This document shows positions 48,540 to 57,465 of a DNA stretch of 64,000 nucleotides, piece after piece. Position 1 is the stretch's first letter; each line of letters opens with the position of its first letter. The position numbers were made by a program, and so were the translations under genes. The stretch is from Alopecurus myosuroides (Eukaryota; Streptophyta; Magnoliopsida; Poales; Poaceae): the NCBI GenBank assembly GCA_028641055.1, contig CM054061.1, positions 62,161,904 through 62,225,903 of the forward strand, given 5' to 3'. The notes under the pieces are model-generated. The model was not told where the DNA came from. It searched no databases and saw only the letters and a list, made by a program, of their open reading frames with translations.

Positions 48540-48922
48540 TTGTTGGTAAAATTAAACATGTCATCAACCAACAACACATTTTATAACCACTCCAATGGTT
48601 GTACTCCCTCCGTCTCAAAATAATTGTCTCAACTTTGTCTATATATGGATACATCTATACACCAAAACATGTCTAGATACATCCATATATAGAGAAAGTT
48701 GAGACAATTATTTTGAGACGAAGGGAGTATATAGTTTGACCAATAGAAGGTGAGAGAATGTGTAAGTCCTCTCTCTATTCTACCTCGGAGTTTGTGCAAG
48801 TGTTGTTGGTTAATCTACATACAACCTCACTCTCTCACCTCATTTATTTTATGCCACATCATCAAAAATCCTATGTGGCAAAATCTACCAACCTCTATCT
48901 TACAGCTATTGGAGATGCCCTT
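48540..48922 (+). repeat. Possible larger MITE hosting a Stowaway
   Basis: Left part has CCAACAACAC and ACTCCAATGGTTG; right part has GTGTTGTTGGTT and CTATTGGAGATGCCC. Both pairs are in inverted relation around the Stowaway at 48604-48727. GGGCATCTCCAA ends are common in grass MITEs. Confidence 0.4.
48604..48727 (+). repeat. Stowaway (Tc1/Mariner) MITE
   Basis: A 124-bp near-perfect hairpin with ends CTCCCTCCGTCTCAAAATAA and its complement (one mismatch near the end, CTTCGTCTC), flanked by TA (48602-48603 and 48728-48729). Confidence 0.93.
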
Positions 48923-49151
48923 ACACGCCCCGCGAAAAGAAAGAAAAAACAGTTTGCTACGTGCTCGGCCGCGCGGCCATGCCCGTCGAGATGATCCGGC
49001 ACGTGTGTACCGCTCGTCGGGGGTGTTCATGCACGATGTGGGCGCACGATTTTCTGCAAGAACGCACGCGCAATTGCTACTAGTAGAACATCTCTGTAAA
49101 TTCCCGACATATAACACACCACGTGGAGGCTGCTGCCAGGTCTAGGCGCCA

Positions 49152-49301
49152 ATACAGTGATCGATTTTTTTTTGATAAAGGGTTTTATTACTTAAAAAAG
49201 TTTAAGTGTATATAGTGATCGATCCGGCTGTGTGCATCATTTTGATGCAGAGGCCGAGGCAGAGGCTCCCATTTCTAAAAAAAAAGTATACAGTGATCGA
49301 T
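49152..49301. mobile_element. Two truncated LINE 3' tails, opposite orientation, at one target
   Basis: Three copies of ATACAGTGATCGAT or a one-base variant lie at 49152-49165, 49210-49223 and 49288-49301. Between copies 1 and 2 is a minus-strand tail (poly-T, then the complement of TAATAAAACCCTTTATC). Between copies 2 and 3 is a plus-strand tail with a GTGCATCA-TTT-TGATGC hairpin and nine A. These are 3' ends of two LINEs with shared target duplications. Confidence 0.7.
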
Positions 49302-50129
49302 TGATTGACAGTTTGCTTGTTCCCCCTTCAGTTTAAGCATCTGAACCTGAAAACGGTGGGCAGGCTTAACTACTAAGCACGATTCTCGGCTTGAGAGTTG
49401 GAGGCTCCCTGTCTTGCTTCCGACGACATGCTTTCCGTGCTGCCCCGTTTTGTTTCTCAGAAGAACAAAACATATCCCTTTCGTGCTAGCCTGCTAGGCA
49501 TAGGTCCATTGCTTGCCAGACTCATTGCTCCGATCCCCGCTCACTCGTTGCATTCCGCCGTTCCCGTGCTGGGGCAGATCCGAAATGATGCTTTATGGCT
49601 ACACGTGAACCCCGGCGTGCGGACGGACACTCGTTCCTTCCTTCACGTACGTACTCACCGTCACCGGTACGACGAGAAGAACCGGATCGGCGATCAATCA
49701 ATGCGTTTGTTGGAGACAGAGGGCACAACTAGATCGGAGGGCAAAACGTGACGACGTGCATCGCTCCATCGTGGGCGCAGAGCATTGCAAGGACGCGGTT
49801 TTGCTGTTTCTGGCCCGCGCGCCGGGGATGTTTACTGTTTCGATCTTGATGTATCGGGTTGCATCGCTACCGAGCCAAGTTCACGGTGGAACATGCGTGT
49901 GTAACTTTGGTTGGAAAATGCATGTAGTAGTTGCACGTCTTATGTCTTGAGATATGTTAAGAATTTCGATTTTCTTATAGCCCGCCCTAGCATGGGAACC
50001 GATGCTCGACGTTAATGGTATCCACTGAACCCCGCGCCCTGCCACCTATGAATCGACCCGAAACTCATCCCTCCCTTTCGACACCGGCGCAACCTAGTCT
50101 GCCCCTAATCCCCCCTCTCATCCTCTCCG
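49302..50129 (+). other. No gene or known repeat recognised
   Basis: Mixed-composition sequence with a 117-codon frame (49398-49751) of no recognisable domain. It may be low-copy intergenic DNA. Confidence 0.4.
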
Positions 50130-50802
50130 ATGGAAGACAAGCTCCTTCGCGGTGCTCATCTCACCCAAGAACGCATCGCACGCCGCCAGGAGATGCAACG
50201 CCAACAACGACGGCGCGAGGAGAGAGTGGGCGAGGCGCGTGGCGGAGGCGGCGGAAGCAGACGAGCCGTGGCGACGGGAGATGCAGGCCAACGACCGGTG
50301 CGTGCGGGACAAGGAAGCTCAGAGACGGGCCCACTATGACGACAACGAGCACGCCTCTTGACGCTGCGAGGCCAACCAGCGCGACGAAGCGCTCTTCTAC
50401 CGCCCCTACGCAGTCGACACGAGCTCGTCTCGCGCACCTCCACGGCACATCTTGTCGGAGGACTTCCTCCACCGCTGCATGGCGTCGAACATACTAGTGT
50501 TCGGCGCCAACGGCACCCTGCCGGACGGGCGGGCCACAAACTTCACCAACATTTCGGTCGCGCCGCCACTGAAGGGCCAAGCGCGGCTGGACTACATCAA
50601 TGAAGAGTAGTAGCGCCTTTCAGCGGAGATGCGTCGTAACCCGGAGTTCCGGTGGTCGTCACCGTATTGGGACGCAAAGGTGCAGAAGGAGTACAACGAG
50701 GGCATCTACCGTTTCTCTTGCGAGGGCGACGACGAATGGGACGACGACGAGCCCAAGGAGGAGAACGGCGTCCCACCACCTCCACCGTTGGCGGACCAAT
50801 GA
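50130..50802 (+). pseudogene. Broken ORF of a repetitive grass protein, function unknown
   Basis: It starts MEDKLLRGAHLTQERIARRQ and then shifts frame in a GA-run (near 50218-50228) to WARRVAEAAEADEPWRRE. A TGA follows near 50360, then RPYAVDTSSSRAPPRHILSE, MASNILVFGANGTLPDGRAT, a double TAG near 50608, FRWSSPYWDAKVQKEYNEGI and a Pro-rich end at TGA 50800-50802. The Arg/Glu-rich first half looks helical or coiled-coil; the second half has conserved aromatic motifs. I know such ORFs only as unnamed repetitive proteins in Triticeae and cannot give a function. One frameshift and three stops make it a pseudogene. Confidence 0.55.
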
Positions 50803-51034
50803 GGCATGCAAGTTCCTCAAGGCCGACACGCAGGCGGCAAAATCGACTCCGAAGGGTCGGCAACATGGAAGTTCCTCAAGGTTGGAGTCGAACTCGCCGC
50901 TAGATTTAGGGTTTATTTTAAATACCGCTTAGATTCGTCAAAGTTTGTAAGATTTATAAAAAAATCAGTAAAAAAGTGGCGTCTCACACTTCTTTTAGTC
51001 CAATTTTTTTATAGCGTATTGGGATGCGCCGGTG

Positions 51035-51165
51035 GGCGATACGTCATAAACGTATCCTTAATTTCTGATGTTCCATATTGTTTTCATATTATTTCCCATA
51101 TGTTTGCTATACACTTTATGTCATTTTTATCGATTTTCGGGACTAGCCTATTAACAAGATGCCAC
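51035..51165 (+). repeat. Fragment resembling the start of an Athila-type LTR
   Basis: GATACGTCATAAACGTATCC, TTAATTTCTGATGTTCCAT and GGGACTAGCCTATTAACAAG recall the block at 22815-22960. It is cut by the E1 LTR. Confidence 0.4.
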
Positions 51166-51673
51166 AGAGTCTGCCTAAGAGCCGGATTACCAGGATGGCC
51201 TATTGGTAATGGATCACGCTCCATTGGGCGGCCCAGTAAGATGATGCACAGGAAGCCGGATTCTAGAAGAACCCGGATCACGGCCCAAAGTGGTGCGGCT
51301 TGGAGGAGAAGACGGATTCCTTACTTTCCAAGTTAGATACTTTCCGTAGTCTTCTAGGTTTCCTTTCTGGAAGCCGTAATCCGGCTATCTATATAAAGCC
51401 GGACGGAGAAGAGAGACAGTTACCTAGAAGCCAACTCACCGAGAAGTTGATCCTCGCCGAGTTAGCGAAACCATACTCACATTGTAATTTGTATACTTCA
51501 GTCTTCAGCCCTGATTTAGTGAGATTGCAGGAGTAGGAACGTCGTCTTAGTTGCGACGTACCGAAATTGGGGAAAACCTGGTGTTCCCGTTACAGTACTT
51601 CCACGTTCCCCCACGACTCTACCAGTAGTCTCATGGCACCCCCGTCTATGAATTATACTATGATGTCTCGACA
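51166..51673 (+). repeat. E1 5' LTR
   Basis: It aligns through its length with the complement of 56371-56912 (shared GCCGGATTACCAGG, TTGGGCGGCCCAGTAAG, GATTCTAGAAGAACCCGGAT, GAGATTGCAGGAGTAGGAAC) and ends GATGTCTCGACA at 51673. Confidence 0.8.
51390..51397 (+). promoter_or_regulatory. TATA box of E1 LTR
   Basis: TATATAAA lies between CCGGCT and AGCCGG, an arrangement repeated in the E2 LTR and nearly repeated at 57304. Confidence 0.65.
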
Positions 51674-51674
51674 G

Positions 51675-51692
51675 TTGGCGCCCACCGTGGGG
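51675..51692 (+). other. E1 primer-binding site
   Basis: TTGGCGCCCACCGTGGGG, one base after the LTR CA, matches the PBS form seen in grass Tat-lineage elements. Confidence 0.75.
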
Positions 51693-51699
51693 CCAGCGA

Positions 51700-54572
51700 C
51701 GTCAGGAGTTACGTTCCGAGCGGGAATACTCGACGAAATTAGCAGTACCATAACTGTCAGGAGCCTGAAGTTCGATGGTGACGTTGGACGCTTCCTCGAC
51801 AATGGATCGTACATGCCAGCACAGAATCACCTGGTAAGTGCCTGCGTTCTATCGATTGGATCTACTAATATATTTATCGGATTAACAGCAGAAGAAATGG
51901 GATTCAGTGGTGGAAGTAAATTTATCCCGCCCTCCCTATACCCAATTGAGGAAAACTATTATACCGGATTCTGCTCAGATCCCCAAGGCACTACTGAATT
52001 TTCTGCCTCTCCGGAGATGCCCGCAATCAGATCTCACTTTATTGGCATGGTGCAGTCCGAGATCGCTGAAAACACGGAAGAAAACAATCCCGTGGAAAAA
52101 GCAGAAAAGCATAATCCCACAGAAAACGCGGAAGATCCGACATCCGCCGATCAGGCAACGAACTCAGAAGCCGAGTCTGTATTAGCTGCCATTGAGGCAA
52201 GATTAGAATTGGAACCCAGATCTGATGCATATTCCGAAGATGGGGACGATTTCGAAACAAAAGTCAAATCAATGCAAGGGACCTTCCGTGAAGTACTCAT
52301 GGCAAATCCGACTGGAAACTTGGATCATGAGAAGATGAAGATCCCCAAACCCCTCCACCTGAGGACAGGGATGATGACGAGGAAGAAGAGGGTGAAGTTA
52401 GTCCGACTTATCCTGACGTCAAAGAACTAACAGAAGAAGAACCTAACAAGAAACCCCCATCTTCCAAGAAAAAGAAGAAATCCTCCAGGAAGCTGCTATC
52501 CAAGTTACAGAAGAAAAAGCTGGCAGAAACTGCCAATCAGAACCTGAAAACTGGAGGAGGCAGTGGTGCAAAACCCGGCGGAGAAGAGAAAAGAAATCCC
52601 TATTCCCCAGATGTCGGAACAGGACGAGATCGATCTGATCAAAACCTCGGTTGGACCTCACGAACCACCGGAAGTGCTGGAAGCCAGAAGGCAAGCCCTT
52701 ACGCGGCAGCAGCAACATCTATTCCGATCCCAAGAAAACCTCCTCAAAGCCCAAGCTACTTAAAAGCAAAGCAGGAGGAAATTGAAGAATTCGAACGACG
52801 GAATATGTCCTGGATAAAACCCACGAGAGTACCCAGAATTGCAAAGCCGGATGTGCTGCCAGCAAAAGAACGGTTCCAAAACCCTTCTTGGCAAAAACAG
52901 GTTAACATCGTAAAAGCTAAGGGCGAATGCATCTACAAAACTGCAGCAAAAAACGTAGAAGCCGCATTCGCCATCCTTAACGACGATCTGTATTCAAAGG
53001 AAGAAAATCTACAGGGAGTATATGCTTTCTTAGGAAAAGCATTACATCAGCAACAGCGAGGACAATCACGTTCTGGCAAATTGCATGATGACTCGGCATT
53101 ATGCAAAACCGCCACGTGTGCCGTTGGAGCACCTGGTCCAGGCAAACCCGGAGATTCAGGCGATTCTAAAGAAAAGAAGGGAGTCCTTAAGAAGGACAAG
53201 AAAATCCCCGATAACAGGGATGCAACATTCAAAACAGGATCCCACATGACGAAAGGCGGAAACAATCCCCGAGACAAGGAGCAGGATGAACAAAACCGGA
53301 AAGATGGCAAAGCAATGCCGCCTCCGAGATGCCCAGCTGACAAAGCCGGAAGATATGAGAACCCTCACAGGCGTGAGAGATCCCGGACTCCCTCGAGGAA
53401 CAAAGAAAGGCCAAGGAGCAGGACTCCGCCTAAATCCAAAGAGCACGGTATCGGAAGGAACTTAGATAATCCCGGAAGCGCGTACTCTCGCAACAATGGA
53501 CCAGAACGGAGTAGATCCCCTTCTGTTCATTCAGCTGGAAGATATTTTGCGCACGTGATAGGGAGGAAAGAGACGATCTATACTTTAGACCTAAGTGTTT
53601 CACAGACAGGATCCGAAGAATAAGTCTAGATTCTGGCTTTGTCAAGGTTGGTCCAACTTATCAAAAGTATACCGGAAGTACGAACCCGGATATATGGCTC
53701 TCAGATTACTATACTATTGTCCAGATCAACAAAGGGACAGACCTATAGGCAGTAAAATTCCTCCCCCTAATGTTGCTGGATTGAGCCAGAGATTGGATCA
53801 ACGGGCTTCCGTGAAGAACCGTCGATAGCTCGGACGACATGGCTAGAGTTTTTGCTCAACATTTTCGAGGTACGTACAAACGCCCTAAGAGCATTCACCA
53901 GCTCAACCGCTGCGTCCAGTTTGAAGACGAGTCGTATGTCGACTTTATATCAAGATGGACAGCAATGAAGAACAGCTGTTCTGGAGTAAGTGATGTACAA
54001 GCAATGCACGCTGTCATCAATGGCTTAAAACCGGTCTCGTACCGTTCATGGTTGGTTCAAAGGAGCACAAAGATCTCAGATCTATGCTTACCACCGCCAA
54101 TGAGCACGCAGCAGCCGAAGATGACATCAGAGCAAGAGGTGGAAATATTGATGCTTTGGTTCGGGCCAAAAAGACGCCTTGTTCAAAAAAGAAAGCTACT
54201 CCAGAAGCGCAGCCAAAACCCAAAGAAGTCAATTTAACCTTTGAAAAGGATAATGGCAGCAAATGGAAGGGAAGGAACACAGAACCTATCTCCTACTCAA
54301 AGTAAGAGTGGGAAAAATTAAGTCGGAAAACTGTGTCCACCATTGGCAATTTGAGAAACCTACACATACAAATGCGCAGTGTCGGCTTAATAAGCACATG
54401 AAAGGAACTGCAGGATCCGGGAACAAAGGAAACAAGTCCAAACAGAAGTTCACCAAGCAAAAGCCAGAAGATGATAAAGAAGAAAAGGTGAATCAAACAC
54501 TGATGACAAAATCCAGGAACAACCGCGGAAAGGCGAGCCAAAGTTCCCGATAGTTGAAGGAGAATGAAACTC
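51700..54572 (+). pseudogene. E1 gag region, degenerate
   Basis: Fragments in several frames: an acidic Glu/Asn-rich stretch (52050-52430), a Lys-rich segment, KQVNIVKAKGECIYKTAAKN (52890-52950), an Arg/Ser-rich region (RERSRTPSRNKERPRSRTPP near 53370-53430), the gag core (MARVFAQHFRGTYKRPKSIH, QFEDESYVDFISRWTAMKN, 53839-53970) and a Cys/His remnant near 54330-54390. Frameshifts separate them. The first frame opens inside the LTR, so no start codon can be trusted. Confidence 0.65.
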
Positions 54573-54726
54573 CACTTTCCTGGCAACTCCCTCAGCAAAA
54601 CAGGCGAAAAGAACACTTCGAGAGATCAACGCGGTTGTACCTCCAACCTCAAAGTTCTTGAAGTATTCAAATACGCCAATCACTTGGGATTAGTCTGATC
54701 ATCCTGGAAACATCCCAGAACCCGAC

Positions 54727-56370
54727 ATGCATGCTTTAGTCGTAAGCCCTATTGTTCAAAACACTAGGCTCAGAAGAGTGCTGATGGATGGAGGATCTAG
54801 TATCAACATCATGTACTTAAGTACATTGAAGCATCTACGCATCTCCGAGATCCAACTCAATCACAGTAACATACATTTCCACGACATTGTTCCTGGCAGA
54901 CAAGCACAATCCCTAGGAGAAATTTCCCTAGATGTAACCTTTGAAAAAAGAGAACACTTCCGCCAGGAAAAGATCTCATTCGAGGTGGTGTCGTTCGAAA
55001 GTGTTTACCACTCAATACTCGGGCGTCTGGCTTTCGCCAAATTTATGGCAAGATCATGTTATATCTATAACAAGCTGAAGATGCTAGGGACGAAAGGCGG
55101 AGTAATCACCATATCCGTAGACTTAAAACTGGCGAACGAGCTAGAGAAAGGAAACACCCTTTGAGCTAAACAAGTAATAAGGAAGGAAGAGATGAAGGAT
55201 CTAGCTAAAGAGGTATCGCCGACAGAAATGTCGGCAGGAAAAGAAAGCCGGAAGCCAGCAGATAGTTTCAAAGTCTCGGAGAATACATGACAGGTTATCC
55301 TAGATCCCAAAAATTCGACAAAATTTGTCGTTGTGGGGTCAGGGACGACGAACGCGTAGGAAAGCGGGCTCATCAAGTTCCTCCGTGAGAAATGGGATAT
55401 TTTTGCGTGGTGTCCCGTGGACATGTCGGGTGTACCCAGGGAACTTGCTGAGCACCAATTGAAAGTGATTCCAGGATCAAAACCCGTCAAGCAAGGTCTT
55501 CGTCGTTTTGACGGAAGAAGACGGAAGGCTATCGGCAAGGAAATTATCCGGCTTTTAGCAACTGATTTTATCCGGGAAGTAATACATACTGATTGGTCTG
55601 CGAACCTAGTATTAATCCCGAAGAAGGATAGTATTATTCTTAGGATGTGTATAAATTACACGGGAGTGAAAAAATTGTGTCCGAAAGATAGGTCCGTGTT
55701 ACCGCGGATCGATCAAATAATAGACGCCACTGTTGGCTCTATGCTTTTATGCTTTTTGGACGCTTATTCCGGGTACCATCAAATACGCATGAAAGAAGAA
55801 GACCAAATCAAAACCTCTTTCATAACACCCTACGGAACATACTATTACATAACCATGTCTTTTGGCCTGAAGAATGCAGGTGCAACATACCAATGTTGCA
55901 TGCAAAGGTGTTTGCATAGTCAAATTGGCAAAAACGTGCACGTTTACGTGGACGATATTGCCGTGGTTTCCAAGAAAAAGGATACACTCCTTTAAGATAT
56001 ACGAGAAACCTTTGAAAATATGTGCACTTACAAAATGAAGTTGAGTCCATTAAAGTGCGTATTCGGGGTTCCCTCAGGAAAGATTCTGGGTTTTATCATT
56101 TCTCACAGAGAAATAGAAGTAAACCCGGCAAAGATCAAAGCAATCTTAAACACTACGTGCCTAAAACATGTACAAAGATTGATGGGTTCTGCAGCCACCG
56201 TAAGCAGGTTCATACGCTGACTCGGAGACAAAACTCTGCCATTATACAAATTGTTGAAGAAATCCGACAAATTTGAATGGACAGAAGAGGCGGACAAAGC
56301 ATTAACCCAGCTAAAAGAAACTTTGATGAAAGCTCCGTGTTTTGGCATCGCCAAAAGACGAAGAACCCAT
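54727..56370 (+). pseudogene. E1 pol: protease, reverse transcriptase, start of RNase H
   Basis: One frame holds protease (VLMDGGSSINIMYL; DGGSS replaces DTGSS, as is usual in this lineage), and RT (ANLVLIPKKDSIILRMCINY, LCFLDAYSGYHQIRM, FGLKNAGATYQCCM, catalytic VYVDDIAVVS near 55940-55965). It then continues into the connection region and RNase H up to PKDEE-like sequence at 56370. In-frame stops occur at 55162, 55288, about 55358, 55993 and 56218, and the last segment is shifted. E2 is inserted after CCCAT (56366-56370). Confidence 0.82.
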
Positions 56371-56912
56371 TGTCGAGACATCATGGTAGATTTCATAGAC
56401 GAGGCTGCCATGAGACTACCGATAGAGACGTGGGGGGACGTGACTGTATGATGATTTAGGACGCAGGGTTTTTACCCAGGTTTAGTACGACGCAATAATG
56501 TGGTGTTCCTACTCCTGCAATCTCACTATTCAGGACTAAGCCTGGGAATACAGAGTACAATGTGAGGTTCTATTAGCTGCTCGTCAAGGATCAACCTCTC
56601 GGCGAGTTAGCCTTTAGCTTCTTGTCTATCTATCTTATCTCCCGTCCGGCTTTATATAATAGCCGGATTAGGGCATACAGAGAAGGAAACCTAGAAGACT
56701 ACGGTAACTATTAACTTGGAAAGTAAGGAATCCACCTTCTACTCCAAGCCAGATCACGTGGGCCGTGATCCGGGTTCTTCTAGAATCCGGCTTCTGCGCG
56801 TCAGCTTACTGGGCCGCCCAATGGACCGTAGCCCACTACCATTTAGGCCACCCTGGTAATCCGGCACTTTAGACTACCATCTGATATACCCCTAGTTGGT
56901 ATATATACGACA
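56371..56912 (-). repeat. E2 3' LTR
   Basis: 542 bp; on the minus strand it starts TGTCGTATATATACC and ends GATGTCTCGACA. It is similar in length and content to the E1 LTR. Confidence 0.85.
56651..56658 (-). promoter_or_regulatory. TATA box of E2 LTR
   Basis: TATATAAA on the minus strand, flanked by CCGGCT and AGCCGG as in E1. Confidence 0.65.
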
Positions 56913-57141
56913 GTAGCCCCAAGAAGGATTAAGACTCCGATTTGCCGTCTTTCGTCAAGTGTTGCATGCTGTCCGAGAAATATAGACTCTCTGTCTTGAT
57001 TCTTCTTTTTATCAGAATAATGTCATAACACAAAACTCAGATTTCGGAAAATCCGGCTTTTCTTCCACGAATCTTCGCGGAGAAAGAATTTCCTACGTCA
57101 GCGCTTTAATCTTGCTGACGTCAGGGACGTTTAGGTGTCGA

Positions 57142-57310
57142 GCGGGAAACCCTGAAACGTATCTCTGACAGATTCTCGCGGGAAACGAGGAGATAGCAAT
57201 AATCACCCGTCGTTTCATTTTCCCGGAATTTCCGGCGAGTGACACGCGTTGATCATCCAACGGTCAAAAGAGCCGTTAGCACGCATCGCGATGGGTTTCC
57301 GGCTATAAAT
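57142..57310 (+). promoter_or_regulatory. Antisense-gene promoter: E2F-like and MSA-like sites plus TATA
   Basis: GCGGGAAA occurs at 57142-57149 and 57178-57185, and TTTCCCGG at 57219-57226; all fit the E2F consensus TTTSSCGS on one strand. TCCAACGGTCA (57256-57266) fits the plant M-phase MSA element YCYAACGGYYA exactly, and an inverted near-match (GCTAACGGCT) lies at 57271-57280. TATAAAT is at 57304-57310, about 155 bp before the ATG at 57466. TGACGTCA is at 57116-57123. Function is inferred from motifs only. Confidence 0.55.
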
Positions 57311-57465
57311 AGCCGTCTCCGTCCTACCCAGCAAATCTTCCGCTCTCACTCGCAACACCATTCCCAGCGCCCAAGTTCGTAAGCAGAGCCACTTCCCGAG
57401 CGCACGCACAAACGCCGCCCGAAACCTCACCGGAGCAGCCGGAAATTTCTTCGCGCCGCCCACAG

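Larger units (their letters stand above)
51166..56370 (+). mobile_element. E1: Tat-type Ty3/gypsy element, 5' LTR to RNase H, interrupted by E2
   Basis: Order: 5' LTR (to 51673), PBS-like TTGGCGCCCACCGTGGGG (51675-51692), degenerate gag (to about 54572), protease with DGGSS, RT with YVDD, and the start of RNase H, where E2 (same family, opposite strand) begins at 56371. Many stops and frameshifts show it is older than E2. The left LTR border is uncertain because the first ~45 bp aligning with the E2 LTR are poorly conserved. Confidence 0.82.

Noticed and set aside
50015..50497. 160-codon plus-strand frame
   Set aside because: It overlaps the better-supported broken ORF in another frame and has low-complexity Thr/Arg/Ser composition.
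51834..51888. GTAAGT...TACTAAT...CAG, a possible 55-bp intron in E1 gag
   Set aside because: Too short for a typical plant intron, and the frame is open without splicing; probably chance.
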